NCBI RefSeq assembly: GCF_031458235.1
Contig: NZ_JAVDYB010000001.1
Location: forward strand, 2,873,001 to 2,937,000
Source of the DNA: Catenuloplanes atrovinosus
GTDB lineage: Bacteria; Actinomycetota; Actinomycetes; Mycobacteriales; Micromonosporaceae
Reading direction: 5' to 3'
DNA length: 64,000 bases
This document shows positions 9,340 to 19,096 of the stretch, one piece after another. A program made the translations under genes and the position numbers. Positions within the stretch are counted from its first letter, which is position 1. Each line of letters begins with the position of its first letter. The notes under the pieces are model-generated. The model was not told the DNA's origin. It saw only the letters and a list, made by a program, of their open reading frames with translations, and searched no databases.

Positions 9340-10316
9340 AGAACATCCTGCAACGCGTGGCGTTCTACCTGTTCACCGCGTGGGCCGCGATAACCCTGAA
9401 CTTCTTCATCCCGCGGCTCATCCCGGGCGACCCGGTCCGCTCGATGATCTCCCGCTACCAGGGTCAGCTCAACGCGGACGCGATCCAGTCGCTGTACATC
9501 CTGTTCGGCCTGGACGAGCAGAAGTCGCTCTGGCAGCAGTACCTGGACTACTGGGCGCAGCTGTTCCGCGGCGACCTCGGCCTGTCGTTCACGTTCTTCC
9601 CCGCGCCGGTCTCCCAGGTGATCGGCGACAGCATCGGCTGGACCGTGGCGCTGGTCGGCATCACCACCGTGATCAGCTTCGCGATCGGCACGCTGCTCGG
9701 CGTGCTGGCCGGCTGGCGGCGCGGCTCCTGGGTCGACGGCCTGCTGCCGGCCACCACGTTCCTCTCCTCGATCCCGTACTTCTGGCTGGGCCTGATCGCG
9801 ATCACGCTGCTCGCCGGGCCGGGCAGCTTCTTCCCGTCGTCCGGCGGCTACGAGCCCGGCCTCGTCCCGGCGTGGGACCAGTGGTTCATCGGCAGCGCGC
9901 TGCAGCACAGCATCCTGCCCGCGTTCACGATCCTGATCTCGTCGGTCTCCGGCTGGATCCTGTCGATGCGCAACATGATGGTCACCGTCGCGGCCGAGGA
10001 CTACATCACGGTGGCGCACGCCAAGGGGCTGCCGGAGCGCCGGGTGGCGCTCGCCTACGCGGCCCGCAACGCGCTGCTGCCGAACGTGTCCGGCTTCGCG
10101 CTGTCGCTGGGCTTCATCGTCGGCGGCACGCTGCTCGTCGAGATCGTCTTCTCGTACCCCGGCCTGGGTTTCCAGCTGTTCCAGGCGGTCGGCGCGAAGG
10201 ACTATCCGCTGATGCAGGGCGTGTTCCTGGTGATCACGCTGTCCGTGCTGGCCGCGAACCTGCTGGCCGACCTGGCCTACCTCGCACTCGACCCGCGTAC
10301 CAGAAGGGAGGGCTGA
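9336..10316 (+). CDS. ABC importer permease (DppB-like)
   Basis: 326 residues with the DppB/OppB pattern: an N-terminal helix, a long periplasmic stretch with [11 protein letters not shown], then five more membrane helices. The cytoplasmic coupling loop is [30 protein letters not shown], the EAA-type motif that contacts the ATPases. The chosen start is the GTG at 9336, which overlaps the previous stop (GTGA) and has a GAGGTGGG site before it. The open frame extends further upstream but lies inside the ATPase gene. Translation is very likely coupled. Confidence 0.92.
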   Translation: MKNILQRVAFYLFTAWAAITLNFFIPRLIPGDPVRSMISRYQGQLNADAIQSLYILFGLDEQKSLWQQYLDYWAQLFRGDLGLSFTFFPAPVSQVIGDSIGWTVALVGITTVISFAIGTLLGVLAGWRRGSWVDGLLPATTFLSSIPYFWLGLIAITLLAGPGSFFPSSGGYEPGLVPAWDQWFIGSALQHSILPAFTILISSVSGWILSMRNMMVTVAAEDYITVAHAKGLPERRVALAYAARNALLPNVSGFALSLGFIVGGTLLVEIVFSYPGLGFQLFQAVGAKDYPLMQGVFLVITLSVLAANLLADLAYLALDPRTRREG

Positions 10317-10320
10317 CGTC

Positions 10321-11366
10321 ATGACCACCCCTACCGCGGTAGCGGTCACCCCCGCGAAGCGTCAGAGCTTCCGGTTCATCGCGAACCGCAAGGCCGCCAC
10401 CGGCGTCGTCATCGTCGGCTTCTTCGTGCTGCTGGCGATCATCGGGCCGTGGATCGCGCCGTACGACGCGTCCGCGCGCTCCGCCGACCTGCTGCAACCG
10501 CCGTCGAGCGCGCACTGGTTCGGCACCACCCACCTCGGGCAGGACGTGTTCAGCCAGATCCTGGTCGGCACGCGCGGCGTGGTCTTCGTCGGCTTCCTGG
10601 CCGGCGCGATCGCCACCGTGCTGTCCGTGGTGGTCGGCGTCACCGCCGGCTACCTCGGCGGGACCGCGGACGACTCGCTCTCCGCGCTGTCCAACGTCTT
10701 CCTGGTCATCCCGGCGCTGCCGCTGATCATCATCATCACGTCGCTGCTGGAGCGCAGCACCGACCTGATGATCGCGCTGGTCATCGGCCTCACCTCGTGG
10801 GCCTGGAACGCGCGCGTGCTGCGCGCCCAGACGCTGTCGCTGCGCCGCCGCGACTACGTGGAGGCCGCGCGCGCCACCGGCGAGTCCACCTGGCGGGTGA
10901 TCTTCTTCGAGATCCTGCCGAACCTCACCGCGATCATCGCGTCCGGTTTCGTCGGCACCGTGATCTTCGCGGTGATGTCCGAGATCACGCTCGCGTTCAT
11001 CGGCATCACCACGGTGTCCGAGTGGAACTGGGGCACGATCCTGTTCTGGGCGCAGGGCCAGCAGGCGCTCGCGTCCGGCGCCTGGTGGTGGTTCGTGCCG
11101 GCCGGCCTCGCGATCGCGATCCTCGGCACCGCGCTGTCGCTGGTCAACTTCGGCATCGACGAGTTCGTCAGCCCTCGGCTCCGGTCCGCCGGGAAGAGCA
11201 AGATCAAGACCGCGACCGGCGCCACGGTACGCATGCGGGTCGGCTTCACGCCGGTGCTGCGCACCACGCCGCTCGGCGAGACGCCGGTGTCGCCGCACCG
11301 CCCGGCCGTACCGCTGGAGCAGGTGCCGCCGGCCGCCCATGCATCGCTCGGAGAGAAGGAGCCGGC

Positions 11367-11370
<4 letters not shown>
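10321..11370 (+). CDS. ABC importer permease (DppC-like)
   Basis: 349 residues. The N-terminal DppC domain helix (VVIVGFFVLLAIIGPWIAPYD) is followed by a loop with HWFGTTHLGQDVFSQ, and five more helices. The EAA loop is DYVEAARATGESTWRVIFFE. After the last helix there is a hydrophilic tail of about 60 residues (from ~290 on), longer than usual for DppC. The ATG is 4 nt after the dppB-like stop and has GGGAGGG before it. The end overlaps the GTG of the second ATPase. Confidence 0.92.
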
Positions 11371-12431
<1,061 letters not shown>

Positions 12432-12437
12432 CCCGCC

Positions 12438-12470
12438 GGGCCCGCGTGCTCCCGCACGGCACGCGGGCCC
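12438..12470 (+). terminator. Hairpin after the family-5 ABC operon
   Basis: GGGCCCGCGTGC (12438-12449) pairs perfectly with GCACGCGGGCCC (12459-12470) around a 9 nt loop. It sits 7 nt after the last ATPase stop. No U-run follows, as is common in high-GC actinobacteria. It separates the transporter transcript from the acylase gene, which may therefore have its own promoter; CATAAT at 12578-12583 is a possible -10. Confidence 0.7.
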
Positions 12471-12619
12471 GGCCTACGTCTATATCATCCATCGACAAGT
12501 ATCAGCGGCGTTTCGTGCCGTACCGCCGGGGTGTTTCTCAGGGTTTCTCCCGGGCATCGATCTTCGTGCGCTCTGGTCATAATGGACGGCGGCCGATCGG
12601 TGACACGGAGGGACCCCGC

Positions 12620-14893
12620 ATGCTCGGACGACGGACGGCACGGTCGGTGGTGGCGGTCGCCACCGCGTCCGCGCTGGTGATGACCGCGCTCCCCGCGGTG
12701 GCGGGCGGCTCGGGGGCCGTGCTGCGGCGCACCGGGTTCGGCGTCCCGCACGTGCTCGCCGGCTCCTACCACGCGGCCGGCGTCGGCGCGGGCTACGCGT
12801 TCGCCGAGGACAACCTGTGCCTGCTCGCCCAGGAGATCGTCACGCTCGACGGCGAGCGGGCGCGCTGGTTCGGGCCCGGTGACGGCAACCTCGAGGCCGA
12901 CCTCTACCACCGGTGGATCAACCAGACCGGCGTGGTCGAGGCGGCGCTGGCGTCCCGCACCGGCCCGTCCCGCAACGCGCGCGACCTGGCCCGCGGCTAC
13001 GCCGACGGCTACAACCGCTACCTGGCCGAGACCGGCGTGGACGCGCTGCCCGAGTCGGCCTGCACCGGCGCCGGCTGGGTGCGCCCGATCACCGAGCTGG
13101 ACATCTGGCGGCGCGTGCTGCAGATCGCGGACATGGGCGGCGCCGAGGGCGTCACCGACCTGATCGCGGCCGCGCAGCCGCCCGGCACGCCGGCCGTCGC
13201 GTCCCGCACCGCCCCGACCGGCCTGCCCGACGTGCTCGGCGGCGGCATCGGCAGCAACGCGGTCGGCCTCGGCGCGGACGCCACCACCGGCCGCACCGGC
13301 ATGCTGCTGGCCAACCCGCACTTCCCGTGGCAGGGCTCGCGCCGCTTCCACCAGGTGCACATCACCATCCCCGGCGAGCTGAACGTCTCCGGGGTCTCGC
13401 TGCCCGGCCTGCCCGGCGTGGCGATCGGTCACACCGACCGGGTCGCCTGGACGCACACGGTCTCCACCGCGGTCACCGTCACGCTGCACCGGCTCGCGCT
13501 CACCCCCGGCGACCCCACGCGGTACGTGGTGGACGGCCAGACCCGCGCGCTGCGCCGCGACCCGGTCACCGTCACCGTGCGGCAGGACGACGGCACGCTC
13601 ACCACGGTCACGCAGCCGGTGTGGAGCACGCCGGACGGCCCGATCGTCGCGGTCCCCGGCGCGCTGCCCTGGGACACCGCGCAGGCGTTCCAGCTGCGCA
13701 GCGCGAACGCGGGCAACCTCCGCACGGTCGACCAGTGGATCGGCATGGCCAAGGCGCGCGACGTGCGGCAGCTCCGCGACGTCCAGGCCCGCCTGCTCGC
13801 CTCGCCGTGGGTGAACACCACCGCGGCCGACGTCACCGGCACCGCGTTCTACGGCGACCTCCAGGTCGTCCCGCACGTGACGAACGCGCAGGAGGAGCGC
13901 TGCGGCCTCGGCGACCTCGACGGCATCCCGGTGCTCGACGGCTCCCGCGGCGACTGCGCCTGGGGCACCGACGCGGACGCGCCGGTGCCCGGCCTGTTCG
14001 GCGCCGGCAACCTGCCCACGCTGTTCCGCCGCGACGTCGTCAGCAACATGAACGACAGCCCGTGGCTGGCCAACCCGGCCGCGCCGCTCACCGGCTACCC
14101 CGCGATCGTGGGGAGCGTGGGGACCGAGCGGTCGTACCGGACGCGGATGGGCCTTCAGCTGATCGCGGAGGGGATCGCGGACTCCGGCTTCACGCTCCCC
14201 GAACTGCAGGCCATGCAGCTGAACAACCGGAACCTCACGGCCGAGCGCGGCCTGCCGTCCGTGCGGTCCTGGTGCGACTCCGCCGCGCCCGCGCCGTCCG
14301 CGCCCGCGTCCGACGGCCGCGCGGTCGACCTCACCGCGGCCTGTGCCGCGCTGGCCGGGTGGAACGGCCGCGGCGACCTGGACGCCCGCGGTGCCGCGCT
14401 GTGGCGGGTGTTCGTGCTCCGGTTGCGTACCAGCCCGTGGACCGTCCCGTTCGACCCGGCCGACCCGGTCGGCACGCCGCGCGGCTTCGACGCCACCCGG
14501 CCCGGCGTGATCACCGCGCTCGCGGACGCGGTGCGGGCGTTCGCCGCGGCCGGCGTCCCGGTCGACGTGCGCCTCGGCGACGCGCAGCGGTACGAGGGCA
14601 TCGGCGTGCACGGCTGCGACGGCCGCGAGGGCTGCTTCAACGTCATCACCGCGGACGTCACCCGGCCGGCGACCGGCGTCCAGCACGGGTCGAGCTTCAT
14701 CATGGCGACCGAACTGACCCGCTCCGGCCCGCGCACCCGCACGCTGCTCACGTACGGCCAGTCCGCGAACCCGACCTCCCCGCACCACACCGACCAGACC
14801 CTGCTCTACGTCGACAAGGAGTGGGTCACGGAGCGCTTCACCGAGCGGGAGATCGCCTCCGACCCGCACCTCACGGTCCGCCACCTGCCCTGA
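12620..14893 (+). CDS. Secreted penicillin-acylase/AHL-acylase family Ntn hydrolase
   Basis: 757 residues. A Sec signal peptide ends near residue 28 (LPAVAG). The family self-cleaves to make alpha and beta chains, and the beta chain starts at the catalytic Ser; here that is Ser212 in GGGIG-SNAVG. Supporting motifs are NPHFPW, SLPGLPGVAIGHTDRVAWTHTV and NMNDSPWLANP, which are closest to AHL acylases and related amidases (AhlM/QuiP type) rather than true penicillin G acylases. It probably hydrolyses an amide bond in an acylated extracellular compound, such as a homoserine lactone or lipopeptide. The ATG follows CGGAGGGA. It lies behind the ABC importer, perhaps feeding it with released product. 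Confidence 0.9.
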   Translation: MLGRRTARSVVAVATASALVMTALPAVAGGSGAVLRRTGFGVPHVLAGSYHAAGVGAGYAFAEDNLCLLAQEIVTLDGERARWFGPGDGNLEADLYHRWINQTGVVEAALASRTGPSRNARDLARGYADGYNRYLAETGVDALPESACTGAGWVRPITELDIWRRVLQIADMGGAEGVTDLIAAAQPPGTPAVASRTAPTGLPDVLGGGIGSNAVGLGADATTGRTGMLLANPHFPWQGSRRFHQVHITIPGELNVSGVSLPGLPGVAIGHTDRVAWTHTVSTAVTVTLHRLALTPGDPTRYVVDGQTRALRRDPVTVTVRQDDGTLTTVTQPVWSTPDGPIVAVPGALPWDTAQAFQLRSANAGNLRTVDQWIGMAKARDVRQLRDVQARLLASPWVNTTAADVTGTAFYGDLQVVPHVTNAQEERCGLGDLDGIPVLDGSRGDCAWGTDADAPVPGLFGAGNLPTLFRRDVVSNMNDSPWLANPAAPLTGYPAIVGSVGTERSYRTRMGLQLIAEGIADSGFTLPELQAMQLNNRNLTAERGLPSVRSWCDSAAPAPSAPASDGRAVDLTAACAALAGWNGRGDLDARGAALWRVFVLRLRTSPWTVPFDPADPVGTPRGFDATRPGVITALADAVRAFAAAGVPVDVRLGDAQRYEGIGVHGCDGREGCFNVITADVTRPATGVQHGSSFIMATELTRSGPRTRTLLTYGQSANPTSPHHTDQTLLYVDKEWVTERFTEREIASDPHLTVRHLP

Positions 14894-14917
14894 TCGCCGC
14901 CCGTCCCGGTGGGCCGG

Positions 14918-15040
14918 TCAGCGCAGCCGGATCAGGCCCGCGGGGGTCGGGGTGAAGCCGCAGCCGCGGTAGAAGGCGTCCAGGTGGGGGTCGTAGTCGA
15001 CGTGGAGCCAGGTGGGCCGCCGGGAACCGTCCGGCGTGGC
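14918..15040 (-). pseudogene. C-terminal fragment of a GNAT acetyltransferase
   Basis: About 35 codons before a TGA at 14918-14920 read RRPTWLHVDYDPHLDAFYRGC and then GFTPTPAGLIRLR. This is the last strand-helix-strand of a GNAT N-acetyltransferase (the -ALDAFYRGCGF- acceptor-side motif). No acetyl-CoA binding motif or start is found upstream, where a different gene (lipoprotein at 15086) begins on the other strand. It is therefore a remnant left by a deletion or replacement. The upper boundary is approximate. Confidence 0.6.
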
Positions 15041-15085
15041 CGGTCGTCGAAGTCGGCGGATGGGCGGGACGAGCGGGAGGTATTC

Positions 15086-16030
15086 GTGCGGACACGGATC
15101 GCGGCCGGCACGGCGGTGCTGGCGATCATGTCGATGGGCGCGTGCGCGTCGCCGGGGGAGCGGGCGGGCGGTGGGCAGCCGAGTCCGGCGGCGTCGCTCG
15201 GGTCCTCGTGGGAGTCGTGCGCCGCGGCCGGCGCGCCGCGGCCGATCCCGCCGGAGCGGGGATCGGGCATGATCCCGCCGATCAACTCGGACCAGGGCGG
15301 CGGGCCGCGGCTGCCGGAGGACTTCACGCCGGTCGCGGTGACCGTGTGCGACGGCGAGGAGCGGCGCGGCGACGACCCGGCCGCGGTCGCGGCGCTCGCG
15401 GCGGCGCTGCGGCTGCCCGACCTGCCGGGTACGGCGGAGGCGTGCACGCTGGAGGCGCTGATCCTGCCCTGGTTCGTGCTGCACGACGCGAACGGCGCCT
15501 GGATCCGCCCCGGCGTTCCGTTCGACGAGTGCCGCAAGCCGCGCCGCGAGGTGCTGGACGCGCTGGACCCGTTCCGGGGCGGGCCGCCGGCGATCCCGCC
15601 CGGTTCGGCGCTGTCCGTGCGCACCGGCTGCTCCGACACGCACGCCGACATGATCGCGGTGACGTCCGGCCGGGGCACGGACGCGGAGCCCGCCGGGCCG
15701 CCCGCCGCCGACGCGGACCTGCGGCTCTGCCTGTACCAGGTGGACGAGTCCGAACTGGGCAGCGGCAAGCCGGCGGGCACGCTGCGGGCCGGCGCGGTGC
15801 TCACCGCGCAGGCCTGGTCCGCGGTGCGCGCCGCGTTCCCGCCCGCCGCGAAGGCCGCGCCGTGCACCGCGCGGTCGACGTCGTTCGCGCTGCTGCAGCC
15901 CGTGTCCGGGGCCGGCCCGGCGACCTACGTGGAGCTGTCCGGCTGCGGCCGCACCATGCGCGACGGCGCCGGCCTCGCCGCCGGCGACCCGCGGCTGACC
16001 GCGGCGATCGAGCAGGCCGCGACGGGCTAG
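15086..16030 (+). CDS. Predicted secreted lipoprotein of unknown function
   Basis: 314 residues. The N-terminus is a lipoprotein signal with lipobox MGAC and Cys20 as the likely lipidated residue, followed by a Gly/Ser/Pro-rich spacer. The mature part has eight or more further cysteines spread in the pattern expected of disulphides (for example ESCAAAG, VTVCDGEE, EACTLEAL, RTGCSD). No domain is recognised. The GTG start is 5 nt after GCGGGAGG. It directly replaces the missing part of the GNAT fragment on the opposite strand, and ends 16 bp before the convergent SnoaL-like gene. Confidence 0.75.
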   Translation: MRTRIAAGTAVLAIMSMGACASPGERAGGGQPSPAASLGSSWESCAAAGAPRPIPPERGSGMIPPINSDQGGGPRLPEDFTPVAVTVCDGEERRGDDPAAVAALAAALRLPDLPGTAEACTLEALILPWFVLHDANGAWIRPGVPFDECRKPRREVLDALDPFRGGPPAIPPGSALSVRTGCSDTHADMIAVTSGRGTDAEPAGPPAADADLRLCLYQVDESELGSGKPAGTLRAGAVLTAQAWSAVRAAFPPAAKAAPCTARSTSFALLQPVSGAGPATYVELSGCGRTMRDGAGLAAGDPRLTAAIEQAATG

Positions 16031-16046
16031 GGCATCGGGCCCGAGG

Positions 16047-16481
16047 TCAGGAGATCTGCCGCATCAGGGTGATCATGTCGGGGGCGACCCACTCCTCCGC
16101 GATCAGGTCGCCCTCGATGCGGTAGATCTCCACGCTGGTGAACTCGATCGGCCGGTGCGTCGCGCCGATGCCCTGGAACGGCCCGCCGTGCGTGCCGCGG
16201 AACCGGACCCGCAGCGCGACCTGATCGCCCTGCTCGATCGCGTCCTCGACGGTGATGCTCAGGTCCGGGAACGCGGCCAGCATCTGCCGCACCCCGACCG
16301 CCCAGGCGTCCCGGCCGTGCAACGGCTCCGGCACGCCGGGCAGGTGCGCGATGAAATTCTCGGTCAGCAAGTGCGCGGCGGCGTCCGCGCCGTCCCGGGT
16401 CAGCGTGTCGAACGCGCGGGCGAGCAGCGTGCCATTGGGTCCCATCGGCCGATTGTGCGGTGCGCGCGCCGGGTTGTCCAC
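16047..16481 (-). CDS. SnoaL-like / ester cyclase family protein
   Basis: 144 residues (132 if the internal ATG at 16445 is used). It has the NTF2-like alpha+beta cone fold sequence of the SnoaL/ester-cyclase group: DAAAHLLTENFIAHLPGVPEPLHGRDAW, FPDLSITVEDAIEQGDQVALRVRFRGTH, then EFTSVEIYRIEGDLIAEEWVAPD. Family members are often annotated as polyketide cyclases but many have unknown small-molecule roles. It lies 16 nt after the stop of the ROK gene on the same strand, so it may be co-transcribed with it. Neither start has a clear ribosome site. Confidence 0.75.
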   Translation of the reverse strand: MDNPARAPHNRPMGPNGTLLARAFDTLTRDGADAAAHLLTENFIAHLPGVPEPLHGRDAWAVGVRQMLAAFPDLSITVEDAIEQGDQVALRVRFRGTHGGPFQGIGATHRPIEFTSVEIYRIEGDLIAEEWVAPDMITLMRQIS

Positions 16482-16497
16482 GACGGACGGTGCGCCC

Positions 16498-17685
16498 TCA
16501 CGCGTCCGGGGCGGTCAGGAAGTGGTCGCTGATCATGCGGGTGGCGCCGAGGTAGGCCGCGTCCGCGCCGAGTTCGGACAGCACGACCGGCATGTCGCCG
16601 GTGGCCAGCGGCAGGGACGAGCGGTAGACGACGCCGCGGATCTCGGCCAGCAGCGCGTGGCCCATGCCGGCCAGGCCGCCGCCGATCACGATCATGCCGG
16701 GGTTGAAGAAGCTGACCAGCCCGGCGAGGACCTGGCCGACGCGGCGGCCGCCGTCGCGTACCAGTGTCATGGCGAACTGGTCGCCCGCGGCCAGCGCGTC
16801 CGCGACGTCACGCGCGGTGAGCGTGCCGGCCGAGGCGAGCCGCATGGCGAGGATGTCCGAGCGGCCGGAGCGCGCGGCGGCGGTGGCGTCGCGGGCCAGC
16901 GCGGCGCCGCCGAAGTGCGCCTCGAGGCAGCCGGTGTTGCCGCAGACGCACAGCGGTGGCGGGCCGCCGGACATGACCGCGGTGTGCCCGATGTCGCCGG
17001 CGCAGCCGTTGGCGCCGCGGTAGACCGTGCCGCCGACCACGATGCCCGCGCCGATGCCCGCGCCGATCTTGACGAACAGGAAGTCGTCGAACGGGCGCGC
17101 GATGCCGGCGTGCTTCTCGCCCAGCGCCATCAGGTTGACGTCGTTGTCGACCAGCACCGGGCAGTCCAGCTCCGCGGCGAGGTGGTCGCGGACCGGGTGC
17201 CGGTCCCAGCCGGGCAGGAACGGCGGGGACACGGGTACGCCGTGCGCGAAGCTGACCGGCCCCGGGATGCCGACGCCCGCGCCGCACAGGAAGCCGCCCG
17301 CCTCGGCGCGCACCTTCACGGCCAGCTCGACCGCGCGGCCGAGCACGGCGGACGGGCCGCGGCGCAGGTCGACCTGCTCGGTCACGCGCGCCACCGGGCG
17401 CAGTGCGCCGTCGGTGAGCGTCACCTCGAGCGAGGTGGCGCCGAGCGCGATGCTCAGGAAGCGCATGCCGGCCGCCAGGCGGACGATCGACGATCGCCGG
17501 CCGCCCCGGGACGCGGCCGGTTCGCCGCCCTCGATCAGTCCGCGGTCCGCGAGGCGGGTGACCTCGACGGCGGCCTTGGACCGGGACAGGCCGACCGCGT
17601 CCCCGAGCTCGGCCCGGGAACGCTCGCCGTCGTCGCGGAGCAGCCGGAGGAGTCGCGCCTGGTGCGGGTTCTCCGGACCGTCCAC
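16498..17685 (-). CDS. ROK-family transcriptional repressor (first of two)
   Basis: 395 residues. An N-terminal winged HTH (RLLRLLRDDGERSRAELGDAVGLSRSKAAVEVTRL) precedes a ROK sugar-kinase-like domain with GVGIPGPVS, the Asn-Asp pair in VLVDNDVNLMALGE, the phosphate loop VKIGAGIGAGIVVGG, and the zinc-binding CVCGNTGCLEAH. ROK repressors sense sugars. The GTG at 17685 follows GGGGTGA; a TTG at 17718 is an alternative. It is divergent from the TIM-barrel gene and a close paralogue of the ROK at 19097 (shared GVPVSPP-PGWDR-PVR and the same gene end). Confidence 0.88.
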   Translation of the reverse strand: MDGPENPHQARLLRLLRDDGERSRAELGDAVGLSRSKAAVEVTRLADRGLIEGGEPAASRGGRRSSIVRLAAGMRFLSIALGATSLEVTLTDGALRPVARVTEQVDLRRGPSAVLGRAVELAVKVRAEAGGFLCGAGVGIPGPVSFAHGVPVSPPFLPGWDRHPVRDHLAAELDCPVLVDNDVNLMALGEKHAGIARPFDDFLFVKIGAGIGAGIVVGGTVYRGANGCAGDIGHTAVMSGGPPPLCVCGNTGCLEAHFGGAALARDATAAARSGRSDILAMRLASAGTLTARDVADALAAGDQFAMTLVRDGGRRVGQVLAGLVSFFNPGMIVIGGGLAGMGHALLAEIRGVVYRSSLPLATGDMPVVLSELGADAAYLGATRMISDHFLTAPDA

Positions 17686-17735
17686 GTGGTCACCCCACTT
17701 TCGATTGGGCGGAGACAAAGATACCGCTAAGTCAA

Positions 17736-17792
17736 CGGAAAGTTGTGTTGGTAAGGGTCTTTCTTTTCCTGTGACGGCGCGCTAACTTTCCG
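17736..17792. promoter_or_regulatory. Inverted repeat in the ROK/TIM-barrel divergent region
   Basis: CGGAAAGTT (17736-17744) and its exact complement AACTTTCCG (17784-17792) face each other across 39 nt, in the unusually AT-rich part of the divergent intergenic region. CGCTAA also occurs beside both arms (CCGCTAAGT and GCGCTAACT). It is a reasonable operator for one or both ROK proteins and could loop to cover both promoters. No clean -35/-10 pair was identified. Confidence 0.45.
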
Positions 17793-17978
17793 GGCAGGAC
17801 GTAACACGGACGACACACGGGAGCGCCGGAACAGCCTCGGCGCCCGCACCACCCATGGGTCCACAGTCGGCGTTCGGCGGCGCTCGACCCGCACACCCAG
17901 CCCTTCCTTCCACGCGTACGACGTGACCCGACCTCGGCTCGGGCGATGCCCCCTGCCGTTCTCGAGAGGTGAAGAAGC

Positions 17979-19079
17979 ATGGACGAGGTGCAGCAGAGCC
18001 GTACGAACCCGACCCGGCGCCGGATCCTCGGCGCGTCCGCGGCGGCCGCCGCCGTGATCGGCGGGGCCGGCGGCTCCGTGCTGGCGACCGGCAGCCCCGC
18101 GCTCGCCGGAGGGAACCGGCGCGGCCGGCTGCGGGCGGAGCCGCTGATCCCGGCCCGCAACCGCGGCATCATCCTGTACAGCGTGCGCGACCGGATCACG
18201 GCCGCGCCGGACGACAGCGGCGTGCCGTACGGCTTCGAGCGCGTGCTCGCCCGGCTGGCCGAGCTCGGCTACAAGGAGATCGAGTTCGCCGGCTACCACC
18301 AGCACGAGTCGATCCTGGGCCGGCAGATCACGCCGCAGGAGATCCGCAAGATCCTCGACGACAACGGCCTGGTCGCGAACGGCACGCACACGCAGATCAA
18401 CGCGGCCACGTTCACGCAGCAGATGGACATCGCGCAGACGCTCGGCATGCGGAACATCGGCACCGGCGCGGACCCGACGAACAGCTCCTACACCAAGGAC
18501 TGGGACGCGGCCGCCGACCTGTGGAACGAGCTGGGCCGTCAGGCCGCCCGCCGCGGGCTGCGCCTCTACACGCACAACCACGACTCGGCGTACGGGTTCC
18601 TGCTCGACGCCGGCCCGAAGGACGCGAACGGCAACCCCACGCGCTCCACCGGCCGGCGCAAGCTGGAGTACTTCTTCGAGAAGACCGATCCGCGGCACGT
18701 CTTCTTCGAGATGGACATCTACTGGGCGTACGTGGCCCGGCACAAGCACCACACGTTCGTCGACGCGCGCGGCACCGAGCGGCGCAGCCTCTTCGACCCG
18801 ATCATCACGGTCGCGGAGCGCACCACCCGCTTCCCGCTGTTCCACGCGAAGGACGGCGTCAAGGACAGCACCAGGCCGGACGGGTACGTGATGGTGCCGC
18901 TCGGCCTCGGCGCGATCAACTTCCAGCAGTTCTTCCAGACGATCGGTGAGCCGGACTTCCACCACGCCAACTGGGAGGACGACACCGCCCCCGGTGGCGC
19001 CGCGAATCCCGGCCGGTCGCTGCAGTACGCGGACATCAGCTACGACAACATGTCCGAGCTGACGATCTACAAGCGCTGA
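17979..19079 (+). CDS. Tat-exported TIM-barrel sugar isomerase/epimerase-like protein
   Basis: 366 residues. A twin-arginine signal (TRRRILGAS, then a hydrophobic Ala-rich stretch to PALAGG) is followed by an AP-endonuclease-2/xylose-isomerase-like TIM barrel: GIILYSVRDRI, ELGYKEIEFAGY, GLVANGTHTQ, LYTHNHD, VFFEMDIYWA, and FHAKDGV. The His/Glu/Asp/His residues at strand ends fit a metal centre. Exported members in sugar-oxidation clusters are candidates for acting on 3-keto-glycosides. The ATG at 17979 follows GAGAGGTGAAG. It is probably the first gene of an operon with the ROK and ribose-type ABC genes. Confidence 0.88.
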   Translation: MDEVQQSRTNPTRRRILGASAAAAAVIGGAGGSVLATGSPALAGGNRRGRLRAEPLIPARNRGIILYSVRDRITAAPDDSGVPYGFERVLARLAELGYKEIEFAGYHQHESILGRQITPQEIRKILDDNGLVANGTHTQINAATFTQQMDIAQTLGMRNIGTGADPTNSSYTKDWDAAADLWNELGRQAARRGLRLYTHNHDSAYGFLLDAGPKDANGNPTRSTGRRKLEYFFEKTDPRHVFFEMDIYWAYVARHKHHTFVDARGTERRSLFDPIITVAERTTRFPLFHAKDGVKDSTRPDGYVMVPLGLGAINFQQFFQTIGEPDFHHANWEDDTAPGGAANPGRSLQYADISYDNMSELTIYKR

Positions 19080-19096
19080 ACGTCGAAGAGGGTGGA

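Noticed and set aside
12620-14893. Call as a true penicillin G acylase
   Set aside because: The motifs around the catalytic Ser and NMNDSPW are nearer to AHL-acylase/related amidases. Only the broad family is claimed.
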